Source: a virus
Length of the DNA: 36,408 nt
Reading direction: 5' to 3' (one strand)
Virus record (IMG/VR): IMGVR_UViG_3300022539_000333
Location: 1-36,408 of that record
Shown here: positions 21,062 to 28,880 of the stretch, in pieces
Layout: each line of letters begins with the position of its first letter
Numbering within the stretch: the stretch's first letter is position 1
Position numbers and translations under genes: made by a program
The notes under the pieces: generated by a model
What the model saw: only the letters and a program-made list of their open reading frames with translations
The model's database searches: none
Told to the model about the DNA's origin: nothing

Positions 21062-21304
21062 AGAAAGAACAGTTTCCACTTCCTTCGCTATTCTTTTTAA
21101 GCGTCTTGCAATAGTCGTTTCGTGAACTTTACATAGCTTTGCTATCGCTCCAGTTGAGTAGCCATAGCGAAAATACAATCTAAACAAAATTTGCTTTTCG
21201 ACCGGTAACTCTTCAATAGCTTCGCAGAATTTTTCAATCTCGCATCTATGCCGTATTCTGCGTTGCTGTGTTTGCAAACTTAAATTTTTATGAATGGCCA
21301 ACAT
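21041..21304 (-). CDS. sigma-70 region 4-like HTH regulator, 87 aa
   Basis: An 87-aa basic protein. LPVEKQILFRLYFRYGYSTG followed by AIAKLCKVHETTIARRLKRI matches the region-4 helix-turn-helix of sigma factors and related small phage activators. There is no region 2, so it cannot be a full sigma factor. It would bind DNA and may act as a transcription activator of phage genes, comparable in position to late regulators. The start ATG 21304 has no clear ribosome site. An inverted repeat at 21336-21386 lies just upstream. Confidence 0.72.
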   Translation of the reverse strand: MLAIHKNLSLQTQQRRIRHRCEIEKFCEAIEELPVEKQILFRLYFRYGYSTGAIAKLCKVHETTIARRLKRIAKEVETVLSKKGVVL

Positions 21305-21320
21305 TAGTTTTATAGCTTTA

Positions 21321-21470
21321 TTACCATTTCAAAACGGAGCGGGCGGTTTTGGCGGAAATAAGGGGAAAAGACATGACGCCCGCTCCACAAACTATGTGTA
21401 AGAAACCGTCAAAATTACGCTCAAAATATCTCGTATGGCTCGTATGTATGCGACTTCTATTTTCGTCCAT
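21321..21470 (-). CDS. possible small protein, 49 aa
   Basis: An open frame from ATG 21470 (AGAGG about 7 nt upstream) to TAA 21323-21321: MDENRSRIHTSHTRYFERNF then GFLHIVCGAGVMSF. It fills the gap before the sigma-like gene, but its second half is encoded by a strong inverted repeat, so it may be a leader rather than a gene. Confidence 0.25.
   Translation of the reverse strand: MDENRSRIHTSHTRYFERNFDGFLHIVCGAGVMSFPLISAKTARSVLKW
21336..21386 (-). promoter_or_regulatory. 10-bp GC-rich inverted repeat upstream of sigma-like gene
   Basis: GGAGCGGGCG pairs perfectly with CGCCCGCTCC across a 31-nt loop, 32 nt before the sigma-like ATG. Like other leaders in this operon it is GC-rich in an AT-richer setting. 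It may control the regulator's translation. Confidence 0.45.
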
Positions 21471-21497
21471 TCTGTGGCCTCTCAGACCCCTTAAACG

Positions 21498-21710
21498 CTA
21501 AATTAAAGGGTATATTTGATTGATTGTCTTGCCCACGGTCGGATGGTGCATTACAGATTTGGTAATGATATTGCGAACCCTGGTATTGAGGTCATCGAGA
21601 AATTCCTTGTCGCTGACCCGGTTTGGTTTCCAACCCTGTCGCATCTCTTGAGCAATCCGCAGGGCAAATTCCTTACAATGGGTACGATTTATTAAATCGT
21701 TGTTAGCCAC
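21498..21710 (-). CDS. hypothetical protein, 70 aa
   Basis: A 70-aa helical protein (CKEFALRIAQEMRQGWKPNR, SDKEFLDDLNTRVRNIITKS, MHHPTVGKTI). The basic and helical character and HHPTVGKTI suggest a small DNA-associated protein, without a named family. It overlaps the previous gene's end by 8 nt. Confidence 0.6.
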   Translation of the reverse strand: MANNDLINRTHCKEFALRIAQEMRQGWKPNRVSDKEFLDDLNTRVRNIITKSVMHHPTVGKTINQIYPLI

Positions 21711-21936
21711 TTTCTACCCTTTCAACTTTGCTTTTTACCTTTGGTCTCAAACTTGGCCTTTTCAAGCCTTCAATCCCCATTGGCAACACGCTCAATTGGT
21801 AGCTTTCGTCATGGCCGATTGGCTCCAGTTGCCATTGGTTGGCCCCAGCTGGTAAGTATTCAGTTACAACTCGTTTGAAACCGATGATATGTCTGTCCTT
21901 AATCAGTTGATAATACTGCGGGTTGCGATTTCTCAT
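21703..21936 (-). CDS. hypothetical basic protein, 77 aa
   Basis: A 77-aa protein, MRNRNPQYYQLIKDRHIIGF, then EYLPAGANQWQLEPIGHDES, with a lysine/arginine-rich end (LKRPSLRPKVKSKVERVESG). Its ATG overlaps the upstream stop as ATGA. Function unknown; DNA contact is possible. Confidence 0.55.
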   Translation of the reverse strand: MRNRNPQYYQLIKDRHIIGFKRVVTEYLPAGANQWQLEPIGHDESYQLSVLPMGIEGLKRPSLRPKVKSKVERVESG

Positions 21937-22046
21937 TTTTTGGCCCTTTCAGCTTCCGCTTTTTTGTGATGGCCGCCCTCTTCGTGATTTTTGCCTCTCT
22001 TTTTATGATGGCAAACTGAACAGTATTTACGACTTGTTCTCAACAT
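21933..22046 (-). CDS. small CxxC protein, 37 aa
   Basis: A 37-aa protein, MLRTSRKYCSVCHHKKRGKN ending in a helical charged tail. CSVCHH plus later HH and H residues could bind one zinc. The start overlaps the end of the 128-aa gene and the TGA overlaps the next ATG, the same tight coupling as its neighbours. Confidence 0.5.
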   Translation of the reverse strand: MLRTSRKYCSVCHHKKRGKNHEEGGHHKKAEAERAKK

Positions 22047-22426
22047 TTCTCGCACCCGATGTATTTTGGCATTATAATCGATGAAGAAACTGCGACTTCT
22101 GCGTGTATTGTGTTGTTTAGTGCGTCTCCCCTACGAAATACTTGCAACCCTATTCTTTTGATTGTTTTCTTCTTAACGACACAACGGCAGATTTTTATCT
22201 GCGGCCCTCCCCACTCTTTAGCATCTTTTCTGTGTAAAAAAGAATAATAGCCAGGACCGGATTCTGAGATATTTACGCCTGCACTATAAGACCCAAAATG
22301 ACCATAAAAAGGTGGCCAAAATCTACTTTTGCTTTTGCATATCGCTTTCCAAACTACAAACCTTTTGGGCTTCTTGGCCAAAATGGCTTTTTTCTCTGTT
22401 TCTGAATATATAGTGCTTAAACACAT
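22040..22426 (-). CDS. hypothetical protein, first gene of left operon, 128 aa
   Basis: A 128-aa protein with scattered cysteines (MCLSTIYSE, KICRCVVKKK, IGCEKC) and an aromatic middle (FWPPFYGHFGSYSAGVN, GPGYYSFLHRKDAKEWGG). CGGAG lies 9 nt before ATG 22426. It is the promoter-proximal gene of the leftward early operon and diverges from the integrase, a position often held by immunity or early regulatory genes, but no DNA-binding motif is seen. Confidence 0.6.
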   Translation of the reverse strand: MCLSTIYSETEKKAILAKKPKRFVVWKAICKSKSRFWPPFYGHFGSYSAGVNISESGPGYYSFLHRKDAKEWGGPQIKICRCVVKKKTIKRIGLQVFRRGDALNNTIHAEVAVSSSIIMPKYIGCEKC

Positions 22427-22464
22427 TGCAAAATCTCCGTTCTGTTAAAATAGGGAAATTCTTC

Positions 22465-22492
22465 TTGACAAATTGGGGGATTGTGGTAAACT
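22465..22492 (+). promoter_or_regulatory. sigma70-type promoter for the integrase
   Basis: TTGACA (22465-22470), 16-nt spacer, TAAACT (22487-22492) lie just upstream of the integrase. The -35 box is part of CTTGACAAA, which also reads TTGTCA on the minus strand, so a divergent promoter for the left operon may share it, although its -10 is poor. Confidence 0.6.
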
Positions 22493-22559
22493 GGGTTATT
22501 ATTAGAGGAAGTGAAACAAGTCAGATATATTGTTTCATTTCGCAATTTCCTGTTGCTCA

Positions 22560-23360
22560 ATGGCCTTTTATGTGGTAAAATACGCAACAAGGATGTTGAG
22601 CGAGGATGCGGTGGACAAGTTCCTGACGTCATTTACTCGCAACACACAAAAGATGTATGGGTGGGTTTTAGGGGATTTTCTAAAAACCGCACCCCAATAT
22701 GTTCATCAAATCACGGTTGAGCATATTGAAAGCTACTTGTTGTCATTGAATTGTGCGGCGAGGACGGCCAATCTACGTTTATCGGTCTTGCGGTCGTTTT
22801 ACAACTACTTGGAAATCCGCTACGATATTCCCAACATTGCCCGCAAAGTTAGACCCTTGTCTGCCCCACCTTCCCGCCAACGGGTTTTATCAAAAGCAGA
22901 ATATCTAAAAGTATTAGCGGTTACGGAAAGCCATGTCAAAGATTGTATTGTCTTTCTGGCCAATAGTGGTTTGCGAAATTCAGAGTTCTTGACTTTAAGG
23001 CCAGAAGATATTACAAAAAACTTTATCTATGTTGTCGGCAAAGGCAATAAGCGCCGTGCTGTCCCCATCAATAAAACCATCAAGCAAATTCTTAAACACA
23101 ATCCTCATCTGAACTTTTTAAAGAGCGATAATCGAGTCTGGCTGTGGCGGTTATGTAACCGAGCAGCCAAGCTCGCTGATATTCCTCATTTCTCGCCTCA
23201 TAGCCTGAGGCACTATTTCGCTACTGAATTGCATCGCAAAAGAGTGCCTATAGATGTTATCAGTAAAATCCTCGGCCACGCCAGCACTACAATAACAGAG
23301 ACCGTTTATATCCACTGGCAGGACGATGAGCTGGTAGGCGCTACCGACTGCCTCGATTAA
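22560..23360 (+). CDS. int: tyrosine recombinase (phage integrase)
   Basis: About 266 aa. The N-terminal SAM-like core-binding domain (MLSEDAVDKFLTSFTRNTQK, VEHIESYLLSLNCAARTANL) is followed by the catalytic domain with R (NSGLRNSE), K (VVGKGNKRR), HxxR (FSPHSLRH), H (LGHAST) and the nucleophile Tyr in TETVYIHW. It inserts and excises phage DNA at att sites. It is short and resembles XerC/D-like integrases. The start is uncertain: TTG 22530, ATG 22560 or ATG 22593, none with a strong ribosome site. Interleaved inverted repeats directly downstream may be part of attP or a regulatory RNA. Confidence 0.93.
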   Translation: MAFYVVKYATRMLSEDAVDKFLTSFTRNTQKMYGWVLGDFLKTAPQYVHQITVEHIESYLLSLNCAARTANLRLSVLRSFYNYLEIRYDIPNIARKVRPLSAPPSRQRVLSKAEYLKVLAVTESHVKDCIVFLANSGLRNSEFLTLRPEDITKNFIYVVGKGNKRRAVPINKTIKQILKHNPHLNFLKSDNRVWLWRLCNRAAKLADIPHFSPHSLRHYFATELHRKRVPIDVISKILGHASTTITETVYIHWQDDELVGATDCLD

Positions 23361-23373
23361 CTTTTCAAATAAA

Positions 23374-23454
23374 TAGCCCAACGAGGCTGCTGTACCCGAA
23401 GAAGTGCAGAAAAACCCCGCTGGGCTAAAGTTCCGGATTATATTCGGGTACAGC
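23374..23454 (-). ncRNA. interleaved inverted repeats downstream of integrase (pseudoknot or attP arm)
   Basis: TAGCCCA (23374-23380) pairs with TGGGCTA (23421-23427), and GCTGTACCCGAA (23389-23400) pairs over 12 perfect bp with TTCGGGTACAGC (23443-23454). The order is a-b-a'-b', a pseudoknot layout. A minus-strand promoter at 23489-23517 would transcribe it as the first part of an RNA antisense to the integrase 3' end. As DNA it might instead be an integrase arm-site array. Confidence 0.45.
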
Positions 23455-23488
23455 ATAATGGATTCCTTTCATTTCTTATATCGTCTAA

Positions 23489-23517
23489 AGTATAAACCAA
23501 ACTTGAGGGAAAGTCAA
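23489..23517 (-). promoter_or_regulatory. strong sigma70-type promoter facing the integrase
   Basis: On the minus strand, TTGACT (23517-23512), a 17-nt spacer and TATACT (23494-23489). Transcription would start near 23482 and run into the integrase 3' end. No confident gene follows: a 101-codon frame with AAAGGA before ATG 23456 is antisense to the integrase and may be only a shadow. Confidence 0.6.
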
Positions 23518-23695
23518 ATCTTTTTTTGAAAAAAAGTTATAAGTCCTTATGTGAACGCAACTTCTGGCTGCTAATATATATATAAGGAAAACTTATACTA
23601 TAAGATTTGTACGGATAAGTCATATAAAAAGAGCCAAAGCTCCATAAAATAGAACTTGACTCCAGAAGAAAATTATGTATGCTGCATAAATTGCC

Positions 23696-23724
23696 TTGAC
23701 TCAAAGACGCTGTTGTTTTATAAT
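23696..23724 (+). promoter_or_regulatory. near-consensus sigma70 promoter for the cargo genes
   Basis: TTGACT (23696-23701), exactly 17 nt, then TATAAT (23719-23724), about 75 nt before the first cargo gene. A second, weaker pair (TTGACT at 23656, TATGCT at 23678) lies upstream. The surrounding 23461-23798 spacer is very AT-rich with no convincing gene. A strong independent promoter suggests expression in the lysogen. Confidence 0.7.
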
Positions 23725-23798
23725 TATAAATACTTAACAGGCAAACAGTTAAATGTGGGAAATTTTGGAGAGGCAAGTAAGATAGGCGGTGGCAATTA

Positions 23799-24077
23799 GT
23801 GGACTATGTATACGTAGACATAATATTGGATGTGCTGGGACATTTTCTTGTCTGGATTTTGCTGTTTTTATTTTTGCTATTTTTATTTCGGGTAATTCTT
23901 TTACGTTGGGTATTCAGAATTGATACAATAATTAGGAGGCTTACAAAAATAATTCAAAATTTAGAAGAACTCAATAACTTAAACCAAACATTAAAAGATA
24001 TACGAATTTTACTTAATTCAATTGATAAAAATATCAACGAATCAAAGTTTCAAAAAATCGGGGCAAAATTTGAATAA
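23799..24077 (+). CDS. small membrane protein with coiled coil, 92 aa
   Basis: The GTG at 23799 begins a 92-aa protein. Residues 8-35 form a strongly hydrophobic helix (LVWILLFLFLLFLFRVILLR), then a charged helical region (IIRRLTKIIQNLEELNNLNQ, IRILLNSIDKN) likely to be a coiled coil facing the cytoplasm. An ATG is in another frame, so GTG is used, after a GGCGGTGG stretch. First gene of the AT-rich cargo block. Confidence 0.55.
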   Translation: MDYVYVDIILDVLGHFLVWILLFLFLLFLFRVILLRWVFRIDTIIRRLTKIIQNLEELNNLNQTLKDIRILLNSIDKNINESKFQKIGAKFE

Positions 24078-24090
24078 AAAGGATAGAAAA

Positions 24091-24879
24091 ATGAAAAAGG
24101 TAAAAAAATTCGGGTTCACCTTAGTTGAATTGGTTGCGGCCATTGCAATTCTGACAGTAGTAATGGGCTTTGCGGGTGTAATTTTTAGGGTCAGCGTAGA
24201 TTCTTATCGCACAGCAGGTGCAAATATCGAAATTATGCAGAAATTACGAGCCATTACATCGCAATTAAAAACAGATTTTGATGGCTTTATTATCGATGCA
24301 CCTTGGTCAATACACTTCGTTAATCCAGAACCCAATATGCATTCCGATTGTATTGCTTTTTTTGCAACAGGTGACTTTTCTTCGCTTGGTCTTTATGATT
24401 ATATAAAGGAAGACGGTACGCAGGATATCAAAGTTGTCCGAGGCAATGTAGCAGCAATATTTTATGGACATTCTATGTTGCCAAATCCGAACAGCAAAGA
24501 TGAAAATACATGCCGCAAAAAAATACTAACCAGACGGGAAACAATACTGACAAGTGATAAAAGTTTGGTTAATCCTGGAGCTCCTTTGGCTGAATATTGT
24601 TTTTACTCTTTAGCAGGGTGGAAAACTAATCCACTTGATAAAACTATCTGGTTTCAGAGGTCTACGATTACGAAAAACAATCTTAACCAAACAGTTCAAT
24701 TGTATATGGCAAAAGGCGTCAGTGATTTCAAGATTGAATGTTGGGATGATACCAGCAAAACGTGGGTACGCAAAATTCCACAATCGCAAATACGAGGTTT
24801 CAGGTTTACTTTTCGATTGTATGATTCCAAAGGAATTCTCAAAGGGGGCAGGCAATTTACTTATATTGTACATATTTGA
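24091..24879 (+). CDS. prepilin-like (type IV pilin/pseudopilin) protein, 262 aa
   Basis: The start MKKVKKFGFTLVELVAAIAI (ATG 24091, AAAGGA 7 nt upstream) has the type III prepilin signal: a basic leader, GF-T-L-V-E with Gly-1/Phe+1 cleavage and Glu+5, then a hydrophobic helix. The remaining 220 residues form a globular domain (residues 60-262) with aromatic strands, typical of minor pseudopilins of PulJ/GspJ style. It would be processed by a host prepilin peptidase and placed in the inner membrane or a pilus. It is unusual in a phage genome and is taken as host-derived cargo. Confidence 0.82.
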   Translation: MKKVKKFGFTLVELVAAIAILTVVMGFAGVIFRVSVDSYRTAGANIEIMQKLRAITSQLKTDFDGFIIDAPWSIHFVNPEPNMHSDCIAFFATGDFSSLGLYDYIKEDGTQDIKVVRGNVAAIFYGHSMLPNPNSKDENTCRKKILTRRETILTSDKSLVNPGAPLAEYCFYSLAGWKTNPLDKTIWFQRSTITKNNLNQTVQLYMAKGVSDFKIECWDDTSKTWVRKIPQSQIRGFRFTFRLYDSKGILKGGRQFTYIVHI

Positions 24880-24937
24880 AGAGGCATAGAGAAAAGCAAA
24901 GGCTGTTTTAGTAGTTATGTATGTATAGGCATTTAGC

Positions 24938-25351
24938 ATGTGGATTTTAGCACTCATTGGAGTTGTGGCAATTGGAACCTTGGTTTATATAGCCAGCAGA
25001 CGGCATATCTCTTTTGACGTTTCTCCCACACAACAAGAGGAGAAACAACAAGTAGAACGAAATCTAAAAGGAATAGAGTTAGAGAAAAAAGGGCATGTAG
25101 ATAAAGCCATTGAATTATATAAGCAAAACATATCAGAAAATTTTATTGGAAATCATCCATATGATAGGTTGGCAATAATTTATAGAAAACGGAATCAAAT
25201 AGATGATGAGATTCGAGTATTGGAAAAGGCTATTTGGGTATTCGAGAATATTGTTAACAAAAAACGACAAGATAGGTTACCAAAACTCGACAGATTCAAG
25301 AAAAGACTGCATAAAGCACAAAAGCTGAGAATCAATTTCTTTACACACTAA
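24938..25351 (+). CDS. membrane-anchored TPR-like protein, 137 aa
   Basis: A 137-aa protein with a single N-terminal membrane helix (MWILALIGVVAIGTLVYIAS), then helical repeats of TPR type: GIELEKKGHVDKAIELYKQN, PYDRLAIIYRKRNQIDDEIR and VLEKAIWVFENIV. The TPR part probably binds another protein in the cytoplasm. It is the third gene in the AT-rich plus-strand block with the prepilin-like gene and converges on the tail operon, overlapping the holin-like gene by 11 nt. Confidence 0.65.
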   Translation: MWILALIGVVAIGTLVYIASRRHISFDVSPTQQEEKQQVERNLKGIELEKKGHVDKAIELYKQNISENFIGNHPYDRLAIIYRKRNQIDDEIRVLEKAIWVFENIVNKKRQDRLPKLDRFKKRLHKAQKLRINFFTH

Positions 25352-25655
25352 CTGCCTTATAAAGTGATAGCATCCAACTAACAAACCAAATTATTCCAGT
25401 TGCAACAAGTAATCGCAAAATCCACATCCAGAAGTCTCTCCACTTCGTTCTCTGATTTGTTACGTCTTTCTTGCAGTTCCAAAGTCTCTCAACTTGAGAT
25501 TTGAGTCCGGGGTTTTCAAACAAGACCGTCCTAACTTCTATAATGTCCCTATCTATTGTTTCGTGTTCCTTGCTGTGTTCGGCTTTCCAAATAAGCAGTT
25601 TATCTACCTTACCATCTACCACTTCCAGCTTTGAGTAGATTGTGTCCAAATCCAT
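25341..25655 (-). CDS. coiled-coil protein with C-terminal membrane helix (holin/XhlA-like)
   Basis: A 104-aa protein: a charged coiled coil over residues 1-70 (DTIYSKLEVVDGKVDKLLIW) and a C-terminal membrane helix near 80-98 (ILRLLVATGIIWFVSWMLSL). This layout matches small XhlA-like lysis accessories or holin partners found at the end of tail operons. It is the last gene of the late operon. No endolysin is recognised next to it, so a lysis role is inferred from layout and place. Confidence 0.55.
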   Translation of the reverse strand: MDLDTIYSKLEVVDGKVDKLLIWKAEHSKEHETIDRDIIEVRTVLFENPGLKSQVERLWNCKKDVTNQRTKWRDFWMWILRLLVATGIIWFVSWMLSLYKAVSV

Positions 25656-25707
25656 TTTCGCAATTTATCCTTCAAACTAAGTTAAGATAAGTAATGGTCT
25701 CTAAAAG

Positions 25708-26685
25708 TTATGGTTGGTTGTATGTTATCGCAAGTTTTGCACCTTCGTCTACACGTATATCTCCACCATGATTATAAAGATTTGTTATAGTGATATTGCC
25801 CATATTGTTTTGAACATTCAATGTTGCACCCTCAAAGACGTACGCTGTAGTAATTGTCTTGCTTACATCATCATTTACTGTAGAGCTTGCATCAAACGAA
25901 CCGCCTAATAGATAAGCAGCAGTAATCACAGGTGCTCCACCAGTCGACTCCGGAACCCAATTGAATGTTCCACCATGTAGTCGCAGAAGTGTAATTAGTT
26001 GGTCTGTTGTGCCACCTCCACCTTCTGTGCCATAAGTAAATGTGCCATTATACATATCTATCAAAGCCACAGCACTATCTGATGTTACAGTTCCGTTTGC
26101 CATATAAACATTCATTGCATAAGCAGTGGCTTTCAGCCGTTCACAGTCGTTATGTATAGCTACTGTTGCATTACTGGCCTTGTTATTTTTTGGCGAAACA
26201 TATAGATTTTTTACAGCCAAACTTTTCTCAGCAGTGCCATCGTTGCCAATGTAAACTGTACCGGCAAGGACAAACAGATTTGTTATTTCACAAACCCAAC
26301 TGGCATCACATTGCTCACCACTTAAATACACTGTTGCATTTTTATTATTTACAATTACTAAGGGCACTATTTGGTCTTGGCCAGTTGCGTTTTCAGCAAT
26401 TTCAATATAATATGTACCACTACCTTCGATAACTATTTTCTGTGCTGAAGTATGCAATGGTACTTGTGTAGCACCAATACCACCAGTATATGTACTTTTG
26501 AAGTGGAGCAAGTCAAAATCTGCTCCACCAGTATCACCTATTGCCATACCTGTTAAAGGAGCAACTACTGATGTCGAGTCAAAGATTACTTCGTCGGTAG
26601 CAACCGGCGCTGTGTCACCAGACCAATTAGCAGCAGTTGTCCAGACTGTTGTAGACGCTCCATAATCCCAAGTTCTAACTGCCAT
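25708..26685 (-). CDS. beta-rich tail or adhesin-like protein, 325 aa
   Basis: A 325-aa protein rich in Thr, Asn, Val and Gly. The start MAVRTWDYGASTTVWTTAAN followed by WSGDTAPVATDEVIFD is typical of surface beta-helix or phage tail decoration proteins. The remainder is a series of short strands and turns (TVYLSGEQCD, AVALIDMYNG, NLYNHGGDIRV) like a parallel beta-helix. GGAGAAATAAA precedes ATG 26685. It lies at the distal end of the tail operon, so it is probably a tail fibre or receptor-binding part. Confidence 0.6.
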   Translation of the reverse strand: MAVRTWDYGASTTVWTTAANWSGDTAPVATDEVIFDSTSVVAPLTGMAIGDTGGADFDLLHFKSTYTGGIGATQVPLHTSAQKIVIEGSGTYYIEIAENATGQDQIVPLVIVNNKNATVYLSGEQCDASWVCEITNLFVLAGTVYIGNDGTAEKSLAVKNLYVSPKNNKASNATVAIHNDCERLKATAYAMNVYMANGTVTSDSAVALIDMYNGTFTYGTEGGGGTTDQLITLLRLHGGTFNWVPESTGGAPVITAAYLLGGSFDASSTVNDDVSKTITTAYVFEGATLNVQNNMGNITITNLYNHGGDIRVDEGAKLAITYNQP

Positions 26686-26686
26686 T

Positions 26687-27040
26687 TTATTTCTCCCATT
26701 TGTTTAATAGACATTTTTCGTTTTCTACTTTGGCTTTGGCCGGAATAAAGCATTTGCATAATCGACAAAATAAATTCCGCCTTTTGTTATCTAACGAATG
26801 TTTCGGCAATGGTGACAACTTCTCAAGTTGAGTGAAATTTGTAAGAACTTCAATGCCATGTTGTTTTAACCAGTTTGCATATTCCTTCAAAGTAAGCCAG
26901 GTATTATCATCGCATAGCTGACATAAACGCACTCGGCTGTCCGTGAATTCATACTTCTTGCCTCTGGCTAAATTTGTATAGCCGATAGCAATATGCTTAC
27001 CTTTTTTCAGAACAGATTTTGTTTTGCCACAACATCCCAT
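26687..27040 (-). CDS. Cys-rich zinc-binding phage protein, 117 aa
   Basis: A 117-aa protein beginning MGCCGKTKSVLKKGKHIAIG. Two cysteine blocks follow: RLCQLCDDNTWLTLKEYANW near residues 37-57 and LFCRLCKCFIPAKAKVENEK with CLLNKW near 89-114. The second resembles the CxxCGCxxxAKxR....CPLxKW motif of small phage zinc proteins encoded near tail genes. It lies between two tail genes. Function unknown. Confidence 0.6.
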   Translation of the reverse strand: MGCCGKTKSVLKKGKHIAIGYTNLARGKKYEFTDSRVRLCQLCDDNTWLTLKEYANWLKQHGIEVLTNFTQLEKLSPLPKHSLDNKRRNLFCRLCKCFIPAKAKVENEKCLLNKWEK

Positions 27041-27042
27041 AT

Positions 27043-27513
27043 TTAAGTAGGTTTCCTTTTAAGAACACAAGAACCGCCATAGCCAATACACACGCGTACT
27101 CCTGATTCACCACAAGCTCTTGCACCAGCCACGGTATTGCCACAGTTCGCTTCTACGTTTTGATTATCATAAATAGCCTTTATACCAGTGAGTACTTTTT
27201 TCGCTACTGGGTCATAAAGTACTTTCAATGTGCTCGGATTAAATTGCACAGCAATTCTGGCTGTTGATTCCACAGAAAAAGCAATTCTTTCATTAGTTGT
27301 CTCGGAAGCACAAATAAAAATATCATTACCATAACAAAGAACTGTAACACGCCAACCAGCAGATACAGCAGTAAACCACTCCCAACCAAATGTACAAACC
27401 CAAGGGACATTTATACCTAAACTATTAAGGTCGGAAGGCCAAGATGCTCCAGAACATTGTTGAACCCCAGAGAATGAAACATCATAACTACCGTAATCAT
27501 GACAAATAGCCAT
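27043..27513 (-). CDS. hypothetical tail-associated protein, 156 aa
   Basis: The likely start is MAICHDYGSYDVSF (ATG 27513), 2 nt after the upstream stop; an in-frame earlier start overlaps it. The protein is beta-rich with Cys, Trp and Gly (VPWVCTFGWEWFTAVSAGWR, CIGYGGSCVLKR). It is probably a small virion or tail protein by context. No motif recognised. Confidence 0.5.
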   Translation of the reverse strand: MAICHDYGSYDVSFSGVQQCSGASWPSDLNSLGINVPWVCTFGWEWFTAVSAGWRVTVLCYGNDIFICASETTNERIAFSVESTARIAVQFNPSTLKVLYDPVAKKVLTGIKAIYDNQNVEANCGNTVAGARACGESGVRVCIGYGGSCVLKRKPT

Positions 27514-27515
27514 TA

Positions 27516-28880
27516 TTAAGCCGTATAACAATCACAATCTTCGCTTGGCATAAATACAGTTGCGCAATACCAATTAGCTCCTGTTTTTTCTACGAATATC
27601 AAATCACCATCTTTTAATCGGGGTACGGCCTCATTTAAATTAGCTCCGCCTTGGGCAATGCTGCAATTGACGGTTATCTCAGTGCTACCGGCATCCTTAT
27701 CAAGATAACACGCTATTGTCTTGCCCGCTCCAGCATCTACTTTACAATACGCTTTTCTCGCCCTATCCGCATTCGCCTGCCTGAACGGCACGCCTACCCA
27801 TCGGGCATTGCCTTCATCGTCCCAGACACGGAAGGCGACTATCAAATCCCCTGCCGCCAGATGCGCAACGTATTCTTCTTCCGGGTCATATTCGGCAAGA
27901 TTGAAAACCTCAACGCTTGTTTCATTAAGGTTAAGAAATTTATTCTCGCCGCCAGTATCCGCCCAATCGGTAGCATCAAAAGTTTGCTCATAGCAGTTAT
28001 ATACCCCATCTCCGGTTGCTACTGACTGAACTTCAAAAATCCGTGCGGAGCCGAAGATTTGATTGAAGTGTGCGTATCTATGGTCTTCGAGGCCACTTAC
28101 CTGATAAACTTCATATAGCGATAACTTCCTGCTCCAAATTATTACTTCATCTATCTGGCCGTTAAAGTAATATCCAACGCCCCCACCAATTTTAGCGCCT
28201 ATGCCAAGAGCATCGGTATTATCAATATTGCCTACGGTAGCGATACTTGCCGACGTTGCCTTGCTGACTCCATCAACATAGATAGTTATTATGTCATTGC
28301 GGTCGTATACAACCACAAGCCGATGCCATTTGCCATCGCTAAACTCACCTACAGTTGCCGTAACTGCGGTAACAGTACCCCCAGCACCAACTATTCTGGC
28401 ACTAATTTTTCCTGCATCAGTAATCCAAACATTGTAGCCATTTGTAGCAAAATCTCCCTTGCTAACAACAAGCTGGGTAGTAGAACTTGCTGTCTTGAAT
28501 GATGTAGCGATTGCAAAATGAGTTGAAGCCCCGAAATTCAAGCTCGAATGACTGGCTACCTGAACATAATCACTGTTACCATCAAGTTCGAGAACATTTC
28601 TGCTTACACTGGCAGTGCCTACCAGAGTGCCATCGTTTGCTTCTTTTGAACTGTCCTTGGCCGTGTTATTGAACTGCCACCAGCCCACAAGATTTGTCAT
28701 TAGAGTAGTAGGTATCAGTGGAGAAGGCCGCTTGCGTATGTATATGCCCGTACTATCGACTATGCCATCTTGCATAAGGGAATTCATAAGGCTCTCGACA
28801 AGTCTTGACATGCGGTTATAATCACTTGCACCTACCCTGCTTTTACCAGCTATCAGTCTTTTGAATGGTTTAATTGCCAT
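27516..28880 (-). CDS. LamG/concanavalin-like tail protein, 454 aa
   Basis: A 454-aa protein. Residues 1-60 are a tail-attachment-like start. Residues about 63-265 form a LamG/concanavalin A-like domain: LVGWWQFNNTAKDSSKEAND, GTASVSRNVLELDG, FSDGKWHRLVVVYDRND and GQIDEVIIWSRKLS are hallmark strands. The last 190 residues include beta-rich segments ending PSEDCDCYTA. Such domains bind glycans; it is a likely receptor-binding or tail-tip component. Start and stop overlap neighbours as TAATG. Confidence 0.75.
   Translation of the reverse strand: MAIKPFKRLIAGKSRVGASDYNRMSRLVESLMNSLMQDGIVDSTGIYIRKRPSPLIPTTLMTNLVGWWQFNNTAKDSSKEANDGTLVGTASVSRNVLELDGNSDYVQVASHSSLNFGASTHFAIATSFKTASSTTQLVVSKGDFATNGYNVWITDAGKISARIVGAGGTVTAVTATVGEFSDGKWHRLVVVYDRNDIITIYVDGVSKATSASIATVGNIDNTDALGIGAKIGGGVGYYFNGQIDEVIIWSRKLSLYEVYQVSGLEDHRYAHFNQIFGSARIFEVQSVATGDGVYNCYEQTFDATDWADTGGENKFLNLNETSVEVFNLAEYDPEEEYVAHLAAGDLIVAFRVWDDEGNARWVGVPFRQANADRARKAYCKVDAGAGKTIACYLDKDAGSTEITVNCSIAQGGANLNEAVPRLKDGDLIFVEKTGANWYCATVFMPSEDCDCYTA

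Noticed and set aside
22511-22720. 69-codon plus-strand frame starting at GTG with a good ribosome site
   Set aside because: It overlaps the integrase start in another frame and shows no recognisable pattern; it may be a translation initiation decoy, but there is no support.
23151-23456. 101-codon minus-strand frame with promoter and ribosome site opposite the integrase end
   Set aside because: It is antisense to conserved catalytic integrase codons and shows no protein-like pattern; the promoter may serve an RNA instead.
23537-23776. 79-codon minus-strand frame in the AT-rich spacer
   Set aside because: It runs through both plus-strand promoters and has low-complexity composition with no ribosome site.
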